Assembly (NCBI RefSeq): GCF_009828065.1
Contig: NZ_WTYK01000002.1
Span: 372,001 to 436,000, forward strand
Length of the DNA stretch: 64,000 nt
Origin: Croceibacterium soli
GTDB lineage: Bacteria > Pseudomonadota > Alphaproteobacteria > Sphingomonadales > Sphingomonadaceae
Reading direction: 5' to 3'
A program made the position numbers and the translations under genes. Of this stretch, positions 9,668 to 19,163 are shown piece after piece (within the stretch, counting starts at the first letter, position 1; the number at the start of each line of letters is the position of its first letter). The notes under the pieces are model-generated. The model had not been told where the DNA came from, ran no database searches, and worked only from the letters and a program-made list of their open reading frames with translations.

Positions 9668-11650
9668 GTGTCCAGCATGGACGGGAAACCTTTGAAACAT
9701 CTAGTCATTCTCGCACTTCCGCTGCTCGTCGCCTCGGCCCCGGTGTCGGCCCAGCAAGGTGCCATCGACACGACCAATGCCGCCTCCTGGAGCGCTGCCG
9801 ACTGGGACCGGGCGCGCGCCAATCTGGTGGCGCAGCAGCCCGGCCAAATGGCCCACGCGGTGCGGCTGTGGCAGCAGCTCAGCAGCAGTCCGAACTACCG
9901 GTTCGACGACTATGCCGGCTTCCTGTTGTCCTACCCCGGCCTGCCCGACGCCGCCAAGCTGCAGGGCTACGCCGAGGAGCGGCTGAACCAGGAATATGTT
10001 CCGGCCGACCGGCTGGTGGCGTTCTTCGACCGCAACAAGCCGGTGAGCAACCACGCCCGGGCGCAATATGCCCTGGCGCTGATGTCGCAGCGCCCGGCCG
10101 CGGCGCTGGAGACCGCCCGCGCCGCCTGGCGCGGCGGGCAGATGAGCGACACCGCGGAAGCGGCGCTGCTCGGCAGCTATCACCAGCAGTTCACGCAGGA
10201 CGATCACGACGCGCGGATGGACGCGCTGCTGTGGCAGCGGAACGCAGCCGCGGCGGCGCGGCAGCTTGGCTATGTCTCGCCGGGCAAGCGGGCGCTGTTC
10301 CAGGCGCGGCTCGCCATCCTGCAGGGCGGCGACGGGTTCACCCCCGATCCGGGGGCGACGGCCGATCCCGGCTATCTCTACAATCGCAGCCGCGAACTGC
10401 GGACCGAAGGCCGGGCGCACGAAGCGGTCGAGCTGCTCGCCAACCGGCGGCGGCTGAGCGCTGTTCCGTTCGACCAGACGGCCTGGGTGGAAGAGCTGCT
10501 CAATGTCGCCAAGATGGCCGACGCGGCGCGGGCGCAGCGCATCGCCGCGTCGATCGACGATGCGTTCCTCCCCAACGAAGACATCGCCGACAAGCCCTAC
10601 AAGCTGCGCGACGACTACACCTCGCTGATGTGGCTCGGCGGAACCAAGGCGCTGTGGGAGCGGGGCGACGGCAATGGCGCCGCGCCGCTGTTCTACCGCT
10701 ATGGCGCCGCCGCGCGTACGCCGCCGACCCGTTCCAAGGGCTTTTTCTGGGCCGGGCACGCCGCGCAGCGGGCCGGCAACCAGGCGGAGGCGACGCGTTA
10801 TCACGCGATGGCGGCGGAGTATCCGGACAAGTTCTACGGGCAGCTCGCGCTCGAGCGGCTCGGCCGCCCGCTGCCGCCGCTGAACGGGCTGCCGGTCGGC
10901 GCGCCGACCGCGGCGGAGCGACAGGCGTTCATGGCCGCGCCGCTGACCCAGGCGGTGATCGAAGTCGCCCGCGGTACGCCATGGAGCACCGGCATCCGCT
11001 TCTACCGCGAGATCGCCAACCAGGCGAATACCGTCGGCGAGCACCTGCTGGTGGCGGAGCTGGCGCGCAACATCGGCCGGCGCGACCTGGCGGTAATCGC
11101 CTCCGACGCCGCGGCGGCGGACGGGCACAAGGGCTTCACGCTGATGGGCTATCCTACGCTGGTGACCCCGCCCGGCACCGAGTGGACCGCGGTCCACGCG
11201 ATCGCCCGACAGGAAAGCCAGTTCGCGCAGAACGCGATCAGCCACGCCGGCGCGCGCGGTCTGATGCAGCTGATGCCGGCGACCGCGCAGGAAGAGGCGC
11301 AGAAGGCCGGGATGGCATATATGTCCGCCTCGCTGATCGACGACGCTTCGTACAACATCCGGCTCGGCAGCAATCACTTCCAGCGCCTGCTCTCGCGCTA
11401 CGACGGCAGCTTCCCGCTGGCGGCGGCGGCTTACAACGCCGGACCCGGCAACGTGAACAAGTGGCTGCGGGCGAACGGCGATCCGCGCACCGGCGCGGTC
11501 AGCTGGATCGACTGGATCGAGCGGATCCCGTTCTTCGAGACCAAGAACTATGTCACCCGCGTGGTCGAGAACGCGGTGGTCTACGAGGCGCTCAACCCGG
11601 ACAAGGCGCCGTACGGCAGGCCGCGCGGGGTGGGGCAGTTCCTTCGCTGA
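9668..11650 (+). CDS. Soluble lytic murein transglycosylase (Slt family)
   Basis: Periplasmic enzyme that cleaves the MurNAc-GlcNAc bond of peptidoglycan to give 1,6-anhydro ends. The 660-residue product starts with a signal peptide (HLVILALPLLVASAPVSAQ), then a long alpha-helical superhelical region of about 430 residues, and a C-terminal SLT domain with catalytic Glu516 in ARQESQFA, followed by GARGLMQLMPATA and AYNAGPGNV. The start is a GTG at 9668, 14 nt after AAGGAG; an ATG at 9677 is an alternative that keeps the signal peptide. It diverges from dapA and is followed by a gre-like gene after a palindromic repeat. Confidence 0.93.
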   Translation: MSSMDGKPLKHLVILALPLLVASAPVSAQQGAIDTTNAASWSAADWDRARANLVAQQPGQMAHAVRLWQQLSSSPNYRFDDYAGFLLSYPGLPDAAKLQGYAEERLNQEYVPADRLVAFFDRNKPVSNHARAQYALALMSQRPAAALETARAAWRGGQMSDTAEAALLGSYHQQFTQDDHDARMDALLWQRNAAAAARQLGYVSPGKRALFQARLAILQGGDGFTPDPGATADPGYLYNRSRELRTEGRAHEAVELLANRRRLSAVPFDQTAWVEELLNVAKMADAARAQRIAASIDDAFLPNEDIADKPYKLRDDYTSLMWLGGTKALWERGDGNGAAPLFYRYGAAARTPPTRSKGFFWAGHAAQRAGNQAEATRYHAMAAEYPDKFYGQLALERLGRPLPPLNGLPVGAPTAAERQAFMAAPLTQAVIEVARGTPWSTGIRFYREIANQANTVGEHLLVAELARNIGRRDLAVIASDAAAADGHKGFTLMGYPTLVTPPGTEWTAVHAIARQESQFAQNAISHAGARGLMQLMPATAQEEAQKAGMAYMSASLIDDASYNIRLGSNHFQRLLSRYDGSFPLAAAAYNAGPGNVNKWLRANGDPRTGAVSWIDWIERIPFFETKNYVTRVVENAVVYEALNPDKAPYGRPRGVGQFLR

Positions 11651-11680
11651 GGATCCCTCCCGCTTGCGGGAGGGGAGTTG

Positions 11681-12202
11681 ATGGCGCGATCCGCCACGCC
11701 TAACCAGCGCGTTGTGAAACCCTCCAGCAATCCCATCACCCCGGCGGGCCTGGCGGCGCTACGGGCGCGGTACGACCACCTGCTCGGGACCGAGCGGCCG
11801 GCGATCGTGGAGATCGTCAGCTGGGCGGCGGGCAACGGGGACCGCAGCGAGAACGGCGATTACCTCTACGGGCGCAAGCGCATGCGCGAGATCGACCGCG
11901 AGCTGGCCCACCTCGCCCGGCGGATGAAGGCCGCGCAAGTGATCGACCCGGCGCAGCAGCCGGACCGCACCCGCGCCTGGTTCGGCGCCACAGTGCTCAT
12001 CGCCGACGAGAACGACGAGGAACGCGCGGTGACGCTGGTGGGGGACGACGAGCAGGATCCCTCCGCCGGCAGGATCGGCTGGAGCGCGCCGATCGCCCGC
12101 GCCTTGCGCGGCGCCGCCGTCGGCGATCTCAGGACCGTACGGCTGCCGGCCGGCGAAAAGGAATGGGAAGTCCTGGCGATCGACTACCCCGAAGCGCGCT
12201 GA
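11681..12202 (+). CDS. GreA/GreB-family transcription elongation factor
   Basis: Cytoplasmic factor predicted to enter the RNA polymerase secondary channel and stimulate cleavage of backtracked transcripts. The 173-residue protein has the N-terminal coiled coil (PAGLAALRARYDHLL through MREIDRELAHLARRMK) with the GDRSENGDYLYG tip motif of GreB-like proteins. The C-terminal FKBP-like domain ends in SAPIARALRGAAVGD. The Shine-Dalgarno region (GGGAGGGGAG, 11668-11677) is the right arm of a palindromic repeat (CCCTCCCGCTTGCGGGAGGG). I use the ATG at 11681; a TTG directly before it is unlikely. GreB is more likely than GreA because of the ENGDY(L/I)YGK-type tip. Confidence 0.88.
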   Translation: MARSATPNQRVVKPSSNPITPAGLAALRARYDHLLGTERPAIVEIVSWAAGNGDRSENGDYLYGRKRMREIDRELAHLARRMKAAQVIDPAQQPDRTRAWFGATVLIADENDEERAVTLVGDDEQDPSAGRIGWSAPIARALRGAAVGDLRTVRLPAGEKEWEVLAIDYPEAR

Positions 12203-12213
12203 CAGGCTAACCG

Positions 12214-12702
12214 ATGCGCGTGCGCCGCTTCGCCCTCTTCGCAGCCCTGCTCGCCCTCGCCGCGCCCCTGGCTGCGAAGGACGGCCTCGGCGTGTTCGAC
12301 GCCTGGGGTGCGTTCCGCGATCCGAAAGTGCCGCGCTGCTACGCCATTGCCGCGGCACAAGGGTCGTCCGGCCAGTACGAAGCTTATGCCGACGTCGGCA
12401 CCTGGCCGCGCCGTGATGTGCGCGGGCAAGTGCATTTCCGGCTGTCGCGCGAACTGGCCGAGCGGGCGCGCATCACGCTGACCGTCGGCGGCCAGCGCTT
12501 CTCCCTCACCGGCGGCGGGGCCGATGCCTGGGCGGTCGACAAGCGAATGGACGCGGCCATCGTGGCTGCCATGCGGTCCGCGCAGACGATGAGCGTCAGC
12601 GCCACCGGCCGAACCGGACGAAGGTTCACCGATCGCTACACCCTCGCCGGCGCGGCCACGGCCATGGACGCCGCCACGGTCGGCTGCGCACGGGTCCGCT
12701 AG
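12214..12702 (+). CDS. Exported protein, possibly IalB-like
   Basis: A 162-residue secreted or periplasmic protein with a clear signal peptide (RRFALFAALLALAAPLAA, cleavage near AKDG). The mature part has FDAWGAFRDPKVPRCYAIAA, a stress-resistance/IalB-like opening in which a short beta domain carries a Cys. A second Cys sits near the C-terminus (TVGCARVR), so one disulfide is likely. The resemblance to 'invasion associated locus B' proteins is from memory of the family pattern and is moderate. It follows the gre gene by 11 bp and is probably co-transcribed. It ends just before a terminator hairpin shared with the convergent outer-membrane protein gene. Confidence 0.6.
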   Translation: MRVRRFALFAALLALAAPLAAKDGLGVFDAWGAFRDPKVPRCYAIAAAQGSSGQYEAYADVGTWPRRDVRGQVHFRLSRELAERARITLTVGGQRFSLTGGGADAWAVDKRMDAAIVAAMRSAQTMSVSATGRTGRRFTDRYTLAGAATAMDAATVGCARVR

Positions 12703-12712
12703 GAGCGACACG

Positions 12713-12743
12713 AAAACGGGCCGGAGGTTGCCCCCCGGCCCGT
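12713..12743 (-). terminator. Rho-independent terminator of the outer-membrane protein gene
   Basis: On the minus strand a stem starting ACGGGCCGG and closing with CCGGCCCGT is followed by TTTTCG. The position suits termination of the minus-strand gene ending at 12767. The stem may also stop the convergent plus-strand gene ending at 12702. Confidence 0.75.
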
Positions 12744-12766
12744 CCTCACTTCACATCACGCAGCGA

Positions 12767-13426
12767 TCAGAAGCGCATGCCGACGCTCGCCACGACCTGG
12801 TGACGGTCGGTGTCGATGTCGAAGCGGTCGCTGTCGGCCACGTCCTCGGATTCGAAGTCGATCTCGCCTTCCTTGTAGTTGGAATAGCGATACTCGATCT
12901 TGCCGAAGGTGTTGGTGCCGAACTTCTGCTCCAGACCCGCGCCGAGGCGCAGGCCGTCGGTGTCGAGGCTTCGGTTGTAGTTCGTCTCACCGTCGGTGCC
13001 GACGTAGTTGAAGCGGGCGTTGGTGTAGCCCGCCTTGGCATAGACGAGCGTGCTCGGCGTGGCCTTGAAGCCGGCGCGCGCGCCGACGTAGATGTCGCGG
13101 CCCGCGTCGACGGCACCGAGGCCGAAGGTGTTGAAGTTGTCGTCGTAGTCGGTATCGGCCTTGGAATCGGTCAGTTCCGCTTCCGCGCCGACGACCATCG
13201 TGCCGAGATCGATGTCGTAACCGACCGCCGCACCGTACATCAGACCCTCGACGCTCTCGTCGCGGTCCTCGTTGACGTCGTCGTCCTGCGAGCTGCCGGC
13301 CTTGTTGATGTCATAACCGGCCACGCCGGCGATCCACGGACCCGAGAAACCGGTGTCCTGGGCAAAGGCCGGTGCCGAAACAGCCGTGAGCGACGTCGCA
13401 GCAATAAGTGCCAGACCCTTTTTCAT
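12767..13426 (-). CDS. Outer-membrane beta-barrel protein (OmpA/Omp25-like barrel)
   Basis: A 219-residue predicted outer-membrane barrel. It starts with a signal peptide (MKKGLALIAATSLTAVSAPAFA, cleavage before QDTG), chosen because GGAG lies 9 nt upstream of the ATG at 13426. The mature protein has alternating hydrophobic strands (YGAAVGYDIDLG, VGARAGFKATPSTLVYAKAGY, FGKIEYRYSNYKEGEID) and ends in ASVGMRF, with the terminal Phe needed for BAM recognition. The family is the Omp25/porin 'outer membrane beta-barrel' group, related to OmpW/OmpX-like eight-strand barrels. The long loop is rich in Asp. It is monocistronic, with a strong terminator at 12713-12743. Function beyond surface structure is unknown. 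Confidence 0.85.
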   Translation of the reverse strand: MKKGLALIAATSLTAVSAPAFAQDTGFSGPWIAGVAGYDINKAGSSQDDDVNEDRDESVEGLMYGAAVGYDIDLGTMVVGAEAELTDSKADTDYDDNFNTFGLGAVDAGRDIYVGARAGFKATPSTLVYAKAGYTNARFNYVGTDGETNYNRSLDTDGLRLGAGLEQKFGTNTFGKIEYRYSNYKEGEIDFESEDVADSDRFDIDTDRHQVVASVGMRF

Positions 13427-13706
13427 GTTATAAACTCCAATCAATCGATAACTCCGCCGCGAAGATGCGGCAGGACCCGGAGAATGGATGGCTTGCTGAT
13501 CGGTTTCATTAACCTCATACAACGAGCTCGGTGTTGCCATTAAGCAACTATGACTGCGATGAGACGCCGCTCTTCACAGTCGGGCTGCAGCAGAATATCT
13601 GACGAGCATAGCGCGCAGGGGATCGGTGCATGCCCCGCCAAGCGGTCCAGCCGCCGATTGCCCCGCTTCGCCGACGAGTTTTGCATTGGCGCACGTCCCA
13701 CCCTAT

Positions 13707-14957
13707 ATGCGCCACGAAATGTCCCACACCGCCCTCATGTCGATACCCGGTCAAGTCGATCCGGTCCCCGTCGCTCGCGACATCACGCCGCGCGCCGACG
13801 GCCGCGTTGACCTCATCGGCTTGCCGAAAAGCCGCATCGCGGAGCTGTTCGGCGAAGCCGGGCTCGACCCGAAGCAGGCGAAGCTGCGCGCCAAGCAAGT
13901 GTTCCACTGGCTCTATCACCGCGGCGCGACCGATTTCGAGGCGATGACCGACATCGCCAAGACGATGCGGCCCTGGCTTACCGAGCGTTTCGTGATCGGC
14001 CGGCCGGAGATCGTCGAGGCCCAGCACTCCAGCGACGGCACCCGCAAGTGGCTGCTGCGCACCGCGGACAGCCACGATTTCGAAATGGTCTTCATCCCGG
14101 ACGCGGACCGCGGAACGCTGTGCGTCTCCAGCCAGGTCGGCTGCACGCTCAACTGCCGCTTCTGCCACACCGGAACTATGCGCCTTGTGCGCAATCTGAC
14201 GCCGGGAGAGATCGTCGGCCAGGTCATGCTCGCGCGCGATGCGCTGGGCGAATGGCCCAAGGGCAAGATGGACTTCGCCGAGGAGGAATCCGAAGCGGAG
14301 TATAGCTCCGACGGGCGCCTGCTGACCAACATCGTCATGATGGGCATGGGCGAGCCGCTCTACAACTTCGACAACGTGCGCGACGCGCTGCGGCTGGTGA
14401 TGGACGGCGAAGGGCTCGCCTTGTCGAAGCGCCGCATCACGCTTTCGACCAGCGGCGTCGTGCCGATGATGGCCCGCTGCGGCGAGGAGATCGGCACCAA
14501 CCTGGCCGTAAGCCTGCACGCGGTGAGCAAGGATGTGCGCGACGAGATCGTGCCGCTCAACCGCAAGTACGGGATCGAGGAACTGCTGGAGGCCTGCGCG
14601 GCCTACCCCGGCGCTTCCAACGCGCGGCGGATCACGTTCGAATACGTGATGCTGAAGGACAAGAACGACAGCGACGAGGACGCGCGCGAGCTGGTCCGCT
14701 TGCTCAAGCACTACAAGCTGCCCGCCAAGGTCAACCTGATCCCGTTCAACCCCTGGCCCAGCGCGGTCTACGAATGCTCGACCCCGGAGCGGATCAGGCG
14801 CTTTTCGGACCTCGTCTTCGAAGGCGGCATCTCCGCCCCGATCCGCACCCCCCGCGGCCGCGACATCGACGCCGCCTGCGGTCAGCTGAAAACAACGGCA
14901 GAAAAGAAGAGCCGCGCCGAACTCGACCGCGAAGCGACCGAAGCCGCCTCCGCATAG
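13707..14957 (+). CDS. rlmN: 23S rRNA (A2503)/tRNA (A37) C2-methyltransferase RlmN
   Basis: Radical-SAM enzyme that methylates C2 of adenosine 2503 in 23S rRNA and A37 in some tRNAs. The 4Fe-4S cluster motif is CTLNCRFC (C146, C150, C153 from this start), preceded by [14 protein letters not shown] and LSTSGVVP are family motifs, and the C-terminal catalytic Cys is in DAACGQL. The start is uncertain: ATGs at 13707, 13719 and 13737 are in frame, and conserved sequence begins at [11 protein letters not shown] (13737). No good ribosome-binding site is visible before any of them. An insertion of charged residues ([13 protein letters not shown]) lies after LGEWPKGK. It converges on the PhzF-like gene. 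Confidence 0.96.
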   Translation: MRHEMSHTALMSIPGQVDPVPVARDITPRADGRVDLIGLPKSRIAELFGEAGLDPKQAKLRAKQVFHWLYHRGATDFEAMTDIAKTMRPWLTERFVIGRPEIVEAQHSSDGTRKWLLRTADSHDFEMVFIPDADRGTLCVSSQVGCTLNCRFCHTGTMRLVRNLTPGEIVGQVMLARDALGEWPKGKMDFAEEESEAEYSSDGRLLTNIVMMGMGEPLYNFDNVRDALRLVMDGEGLALSKRRITLSTSGVVPMMARCGEEIGTNLAVSLHAVSKDVRDEIVPLNRKYGIEELLEACAAYPGASNARRITFEYVMLKDKNDSDEDARELVRLLKHYKLPAKVNLIPFNPWPSAVYECSTPERIRRFSDLVFEGGISAPIRTPRGRDIDAACGQLKTTAEKKSRAELDREATEAASA

Positions 14958-15011
14958 GATCTCGCTACTGCACTGCCCTGCGGGCTGGCACCTGCCTGCA
15001 GGAACGGCTCA

Positions 15012-15863
15012 TCACGCGAATACCGAGAGTTCAGCGCCGGCGGCGATAGTATCGCACCGGCCGCCGATCCACACGGCGCCGTCCGGTTCCTGCTCGCAAA
15101 GGACGCGCCCGTCCGCGCCGGTCATCCGGCCTTGTGCCGCAATGTAAGAGCCGCTGACCAGCCCCGCTCCGAACAAATGCCGCGCCACGCCCGCATTGAA
15201 ACTCCCGGTAACGGGATCCTCCCTCAGCCGGCCATGCTGATCGGTGAAGAAGGCGCGCAGCTCCCAATCGGCTTGTCCGTCCGGGCTGCCTGGCCCGGCG
15301 AGGCCGATGTCGGTACCTGCCGGAGCTTCCGGCATCGGCCGGGCTGCGAGCACGTCCTCCGCCGAGCGCAAACGGAGGGGCTGCCATTGCGGGCCGTTCG
15401 CGACATGCACCGCCTCCACCACCGCGGCATCGTCCACCCCGGCGAGGCGCACGGCTTGCGCCCGTTCATCGGCATCCAGCGGGCCGGTGCGCGTGAAAGG
15501 CGGCGCTTTGAGCGCGAGCGTGTCTCCGTCGCCGCGGACCTCGACAAGACCCACCCCGCACTCCTGCACGATCAGGCCGGCGCGTTGCGGCTTTCCTCCG
15601 GCGCGCAGCCAGGCATGGCAGGTGCCGAGCGTGGGGTGCCCGGCGAAGGGCAGTTCGCCACCGGGATAGAAGATGCGCACCGCGTAATCGGCACCCGGGT
15701 CCTGCGGCGGCATGAGGAAGGTCGTCTCGGAGAAGCCGAGCCATTGCGTCAGGCGCAGCATCTGCGCATCGGACATCCGTTCCCCGCCGTGCACGACCGC
15801 AAGCGGGTTGCCCCGCAGAGGGCTTGATCCGAAAACATCCACCAGTCCGATCTTCATCGCCAT
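15012..15863 (-). CDS. PhzF-family isomerase/epimerase-like protein
   Basis: A 283-residue protein of the PhzF (diaminopimelate-epimerase fold) family; most housekeeping members have no established substrate. Family features are VDVFGSSPLRGNPLAVV at the N-terminus, ETTFLMPP with the catalytic Glu of the family in GFSETTF, PGGELPFAGHPTLGT, and DPVTGSFNAGVARHL near the C-terminus. The ATG at 15863 has GGAGG 6 nt upstream. No phenazine genes are nearby, so a phenazine role is not implied. It converges with rlmN, with a 54-bp gap between them. Confidence 0.88.
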   Translation of the reverse strand: MAMKIGLVDVFGSSPLRGNPLAVVHGGERMSDAQMLRLTQWLGFSETTFLMPPQDPGADYAVRIFYPGGELPFAGHPTLGTCHAWLRAGGKPQRAGLIVQECGVGLVEVRGDGDTLALKAPPFTRTGPLDADERAQAVRLAGVDDAAVVEAVHVANGPQWQPLRLRSAEDVLAARPMPEAPAGTDIGLAGPGSPDGQADWELRAFFTDQHGRLREDPVTGSFNAGVARHLFGAGLVSGSYIAAQGRMTGADGRVLCEQEPDGAVWIGGRCDTIAAGAELSVFA

Positions 15864-16047
15864 TTGTTCCTCCCACGTCCGCGTCCCGGGGGCCGTGTAT
15901 CCACATAGCGAGATCGCCTGCAACGGTGCCTCAGATTGTGACCAGCTGTCAAAAGTGGGTCTCAAACGGATAATTTGGACCGCACATTGCTGTAATGAAA
16001 CGCGGATAATCCCCGGCTCTCCAAACTTGAGGCGGGGACCATATCCG

Positions 16048-18513
16048 ATGAAAAAGTACAGCTTGGTGCGCGGCTATTCCGACGGTGACGTGGACACGAA
16101 CCGGACGGGCAGTGCTTCGCTCGAATCGATGGTGAGCGAGCGCTATTCGCGGCGCGAGACGCTGTTCGGGGGCATGCGGGCGACGGCGATGGCGCTGTTC
16201 GGCACGACGATGCTGACGGCTTGCGACTTCGACGTGTTCGGCAATGACGACAAAGGCCCGACCGTTAGCGCCGGCCAGGATGCGACCACCACCGCCGGAC
16301 GCCTCGTCACGCTGACCGGGACGGCCGAGACGACCTCTACCGTGACGTCCGCCTGGCGGCAGACGGGCGGGCCTTCGGTGGCGCTGCAGGGCACCGGCAA
16401 TTCGGTCACCTTCTTCGCCCCGGGCGTTGCCGCTTCGACCGACCTGACTTTCGAGTTCACCGCGACCGAAGCGGACGGCGACGCCGCTTCCGCCACGACC
16501 AAAGTCACCGTCCAGCCAGCAGTGCTCGGCTTCGATGCGGTGCCGAAGAACCTCAACGACATCGTCACGGTACCCGCGGGTTACCTCGTGACCGTCATGA
16601 CCCGCCTGGGCGATCCGATCGCAGCGGGAGTTTCGGCTTACGCCAACGACGGCACCGACGGCAACTTCGCGCAGCGCATCGGCGACCACGGCGACGCGCT
16701 CTACTACTACGGTCTCAACGCCGCCGGCACGCGGGACGACAACAGCTCGACCCGCGGCCTGCTGGTGCAGAACCACGAGAACCTGAACGTCCAGTACCTG
16801 CACCCGAACGGCCCGACCAACGTCAGCACCGGCCCCCGCCCGGAAGTCGAGGCGATCAAGGAGATCGAGGCGCACGGCGTGTCGGTCACCGAGTATCGCG
16901 ACACCGGGGGCCGCACCTGGACTTACGTGCAGGACAGCGCCCTAAACCGCCGCATCACGCCGAACACGCCGGTCACCTTCCACGGCCCGGTGCGCGGATC
17001 GGCGCTGATCCGCACCGCATATTCGCAGGACGGCACCCAGGGGCGCGGCACGATCAACAACTGCGCCAACGGTCACACGCCGTGGGGTACCAACCTGACT
17101 TGCGAGGAGAACTGGTCCGGCTACTTCACCCGCAGCGGCGACGACGCCGCGCGCACTCCGGCCGAAGTCACCGCGCTGCGCCGCTATGGCGTGACCCGCA
17201 CCCTGGGCAACTACGCGTGGTCCACCGTCGCATCGACCAACTCGATCTTCCGCCGCTGGGACGCGCGGGCCACGGGCGCGACGGCGCTGGCCGATTACCG
17301 CAACGAGCCCAACCAGTTCGGCTGGGTGGTCGAGATCGATCCCTACAACCCCGGCAGCACGCCGCGTAAGCGCACCGCGCTGGGGCGCATGGGGCACGAG
17401 GGCGCCTGGCTCGGCAAGCTGACCGCCGGCAAGAAGGTCGCCGTGTACATGGGCGACGATTCGCGGCGGGAATACTTCTACAAGTTCGTCTCCAACGCCG
17501 CGTGGGATGCCGGCGACGCCAACACGACCGATCGCCTGGCGATGGGCGACAAGTACCTCGATGCCGGCACGCTCTACGTGGCGAAGTTCAACGCCGACGG
17601 CACCGGCACCTGGCTGCCGCTGGTGTTCGGCAGCGTGCCGAACCGGCCTGCCACGGGCGGGCAGCCGGAATATGTCTTCGCCAACCAGGCGGACATCCTG
17701 GTCAACACGCGTCTCGCCGCCGATGCCGTCGGCGCCACTCCGATGGACCGCCCGGAATGGACCGCCACCAATCCGGTCACCGGCGAAATCTATCTCACGC
17801 TGACCAACAACAACGCGGCCGGCCGGCCCCTGGGCGGAACCGACGCGGCCAATCCGCGGCACTACAATGACCCGAAGGACGGTTCGAACCAGGTCGGAAA
17901 TCCCAACGGCCACATCGTGCGCCTGAAGGAAACCGGTGACGATCCGGCCGCCACCGGCTTCGCTTGGGACATTTACCTGTTCGGCGCCGACTCGGCGGAG
18001 GCCAGCGCGGCGAACGTCAACCTCTCCGGCCTCGACGCCAGCAACGACTTCTCCAGCCCCGACGGCCTGTGGTTCTCGCGCACGCAGAACCCCGCCGGCC
18101 AGGGCCGGCCGCTGTTGTGGGTCCAGACGGACGACGGCGCGCTGACCGACCGGACCAACAACCAGATGCTCGCGGCGCTCCCCGGCACCGTCGGCGACGG
18201 CGGCGCGAAGACGATCACCAACGTGGGGGCCGACGGCACCACGGCCACGCAGGCCACGATCGTTGGCGCGGCAGCGACCACGGCGACGCTCCGGCGCTTC
18301 CTGACCGGACCGAAGGAATGCGAGATCACCGGCGTCGATTCGACGCCGGACGGCCGCACGCTGTTCGTCGGCATCCAGCACCCGGGCGAAGACGGCGAGC
18401 CGGACGCGCCGAGCAGCAACTGGCCGCAAAGCCAGGGCGGCACCACGAGCGGGCGCCCGCGCTCGGCAGTGGTCGCCATCACCCGCCAGGATGGGGGTAT
18501 CATCGGCCTCTGA
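16048..18513 (+). CDS. phoX: PhoX-type alkaline phosphatase (DUF839), Tat lipoprotein
   Basis: Predicted periplasmic calcium/iron-dependent phosphatase that releases phosphate from organic esters. The 821-residue protein has an unusually long N-region, then a twin-arginine motif (SRRETLF, residues 34-40) and a lipobox ending LTAC (Cys59), so it is probably exported by Tat and lipidated. Residues about 65-150 look like an Ig/PKD-type beta domain (PTVSAGQDATTTAG, SAWRQTGG). The PhoX core follows: QNHENL, CANGHTPWGTNLTCEENW, GWVVEIDPY with GRMGHEGA, YMGDDSRREYFYKFVS, DGLWFS and GPKECEITGVDSTPDGRTLF. A strong terminator follows at 18607. No Pho regulatory genes are adjacent. PhoX is the best assignment; esterase-like DUF839 relatives exist. 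Confidence 0.86.
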   Translation: MKKYSLVRGYSDGDVDTNRTGSASLESMVSERYSRRETLFGGMRATAMALFGTTMLTACDFDVFGNDDKGPTVSAGQDATTTAGRLVTLTGTAETTSTVTSAWRQTGGPSVALQGTGNSVTFFAPGVAASTDLTFEFTATEADGDAASATTKVTVQPAVLGFDAVPKNLNDIVTVPAGYLVTVMTRLGDPIAAGVSAYANDGTDGNFAQRIGDHGDALYYYGLNAAGTRDDNSSTRGLLVQNHENLNVQYLHPNGPTNVSTGPRPEVEAIKEIEAHGVSVTEYRDTGGRTWTYVQDSALNRRITPNTPVTFHGPVRGSALIRTAYSQDGTQGRGTINNCANGHTPWGTNLTCEENWSGYFTRSGDDAARTPAEVTALRRYGVTRTLGNYAWSTVASTNSIFRRWDARATGATALADYRNEPNQFGWVVEIDPYNPGSTPRKRTALGRMGHEGAWLGKLTAGKKVAVYMGDDSRREYFYKFVSNAAWDAGDANTTDRLAMGDKYLDAGTLYVAKFNADGTGTWLPLVFGSVPNRPATGGQPEYVFANQADILVNTRLAADAVGATPMDRPEWTATNPVTGEIYLTLTNNNAAGRPLGGTDAANPRHYNDPKDGSNQVGNPNGHIVRLKETGDDPAATGFAWDIYLFGADSAEASAANVNLSGLDASNDFSSPDGLWFSRTQNPAGQGRPLLWVQTDDGALTDRTNNQMLAALPGTVGDGGAKTITNVGADGTTATQATIVGAAATTATLRRFLTGPKECEITGVDSTPDGRTLFVGIQHPGEDGEPDAPSSNWPQSQGGTTSGRPRSAVVAITRQDGGIIGL

Positions 18514-18606
18514 CCATGGCGGCGGCCGGGAGCCCATGGGGGCGGGCTCCCGGCCGAACGCGTTAATCGATCGCTAAAAAACCGAGCGATTTGCCGCTCG
18601 AAACTC

Positions 18607-18640
18607 ACGGCTCGTCTCTCTTTTCGGAGGCGAGCCGTTT
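18607..18640 (+). terminator. Rho-independent terminator after phoX
   Basis: An ACGGCTCG ... CGAGCCGT stem (18607-18614 with 18631-18638) is followed by TTTGTT. It lies about 95 bp after the phoX stop codon. Confidence 0.8.
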
Positions 18641-18718
18641 GTTCATCTGGCGTTGTGGATCACTGAACAAGAGTCCCCGTTCTGAGGCAAGAGATTCAAG
18701 AACGGAAAGGTTCGAGCG

Positions 18719-19090
18719 ATGAAAAAGACTCTCCTAACGATCGCCGCCGCGGCGCTGATCCTTCCCGCGGCCCCGGCCGCTGCCGACCCGCCCTCGTGGG
18801 CGCCGGCGCACGGCTATCACAAGGTCAACGGCAAGAAGTACGACCGTCACGGCCGCTACTACGAGCCCCGCCGGCTTTCGAGCTCCGACCGTGTCTGGCG
18901 CGGCGACGACGGGCGCTATTATTGCCGGCGCGACAACGGCACGACGGGCCTGATCATCGGCGCCGCGGGCGGCGCGCTGGCGGGCCGTGCGATCGACACG
19001 CGCGGCGAACGCGCGACCGGTACGATCCTTGGCGCGGCGGCCGGTGCCCTGCTCGGCCGCGAGATCGACCGCGGCGCTCGCTGCCGCTAA
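18719..19090 (+). CDS. Glycine-zipper 2TM-domain envelope protein
   Basis: A 123-residue exported protein. It starts with a signal peptide (MKKTLLTIAAAALILPAAPAAA) and then a basic/aromatic region (WAPAHGYHKVNGKKYDRHGRYYEP). A glycine-zipper double hairpin follows, LIIGAAGGALAGRAIDTRGE and TILGAAAGALLGREIDRG, the pattern of Gly-zipper_2 (Rickettsia 17 kDa antigen-like) proteins that sit in the outer membrane. Two Cys (YYCRR and ARCR) could form a disulfide. Usual length. It stands alone between two terminators. The molecular function of the family is not established. Confidence 0.85.
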   Translation: MKKTLLTIAAAALILPAAPAAADPPSWAPAHGYHKVNGKKYDRHGRYYEPRRLSSSDRVWRGDDGRYYCRRDNGTTGLIIGAAGGALAGRAIDTRGERATGTILGAAAGALLGREIDRGARCR

Positions 19091-19115
19091 CACATCGACG
19101 AAAGTCCCCCCGGAA

Positions 19116-19150
19116 GGGCCGCGCGAAGGTATCCTCGCGCGGCCCTTTTT
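19116..19150 (+). terminator. Rho-independent terminator after the glycine-zipper gene
   Basis: A perfect 11-bp stem GGGCCGCGCGA / TCGCGCGGCCC with an 8-nt loop, directly followed by TTTTT (19146-19150). It starts 26 bp after the stop codon and also faces the convergent cytochrome c gene. Confidence 0.92.
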
Positions 19151-19163
19151 GCGTCGGGGTGTA

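Noticed and set aside
15946-16000. Pho box upstream of phoX
   Set aside because: Two separate CTGT half-site-like words, but no tandem pair with 11-bp spacing. Only mentioned as a weak possibility.
18563-18577. CtrA site TTAA-N7-CTAA
   Set aside because: One mismatch from the consensus and located after phoX, not upstream of a gene. It is probably chance.
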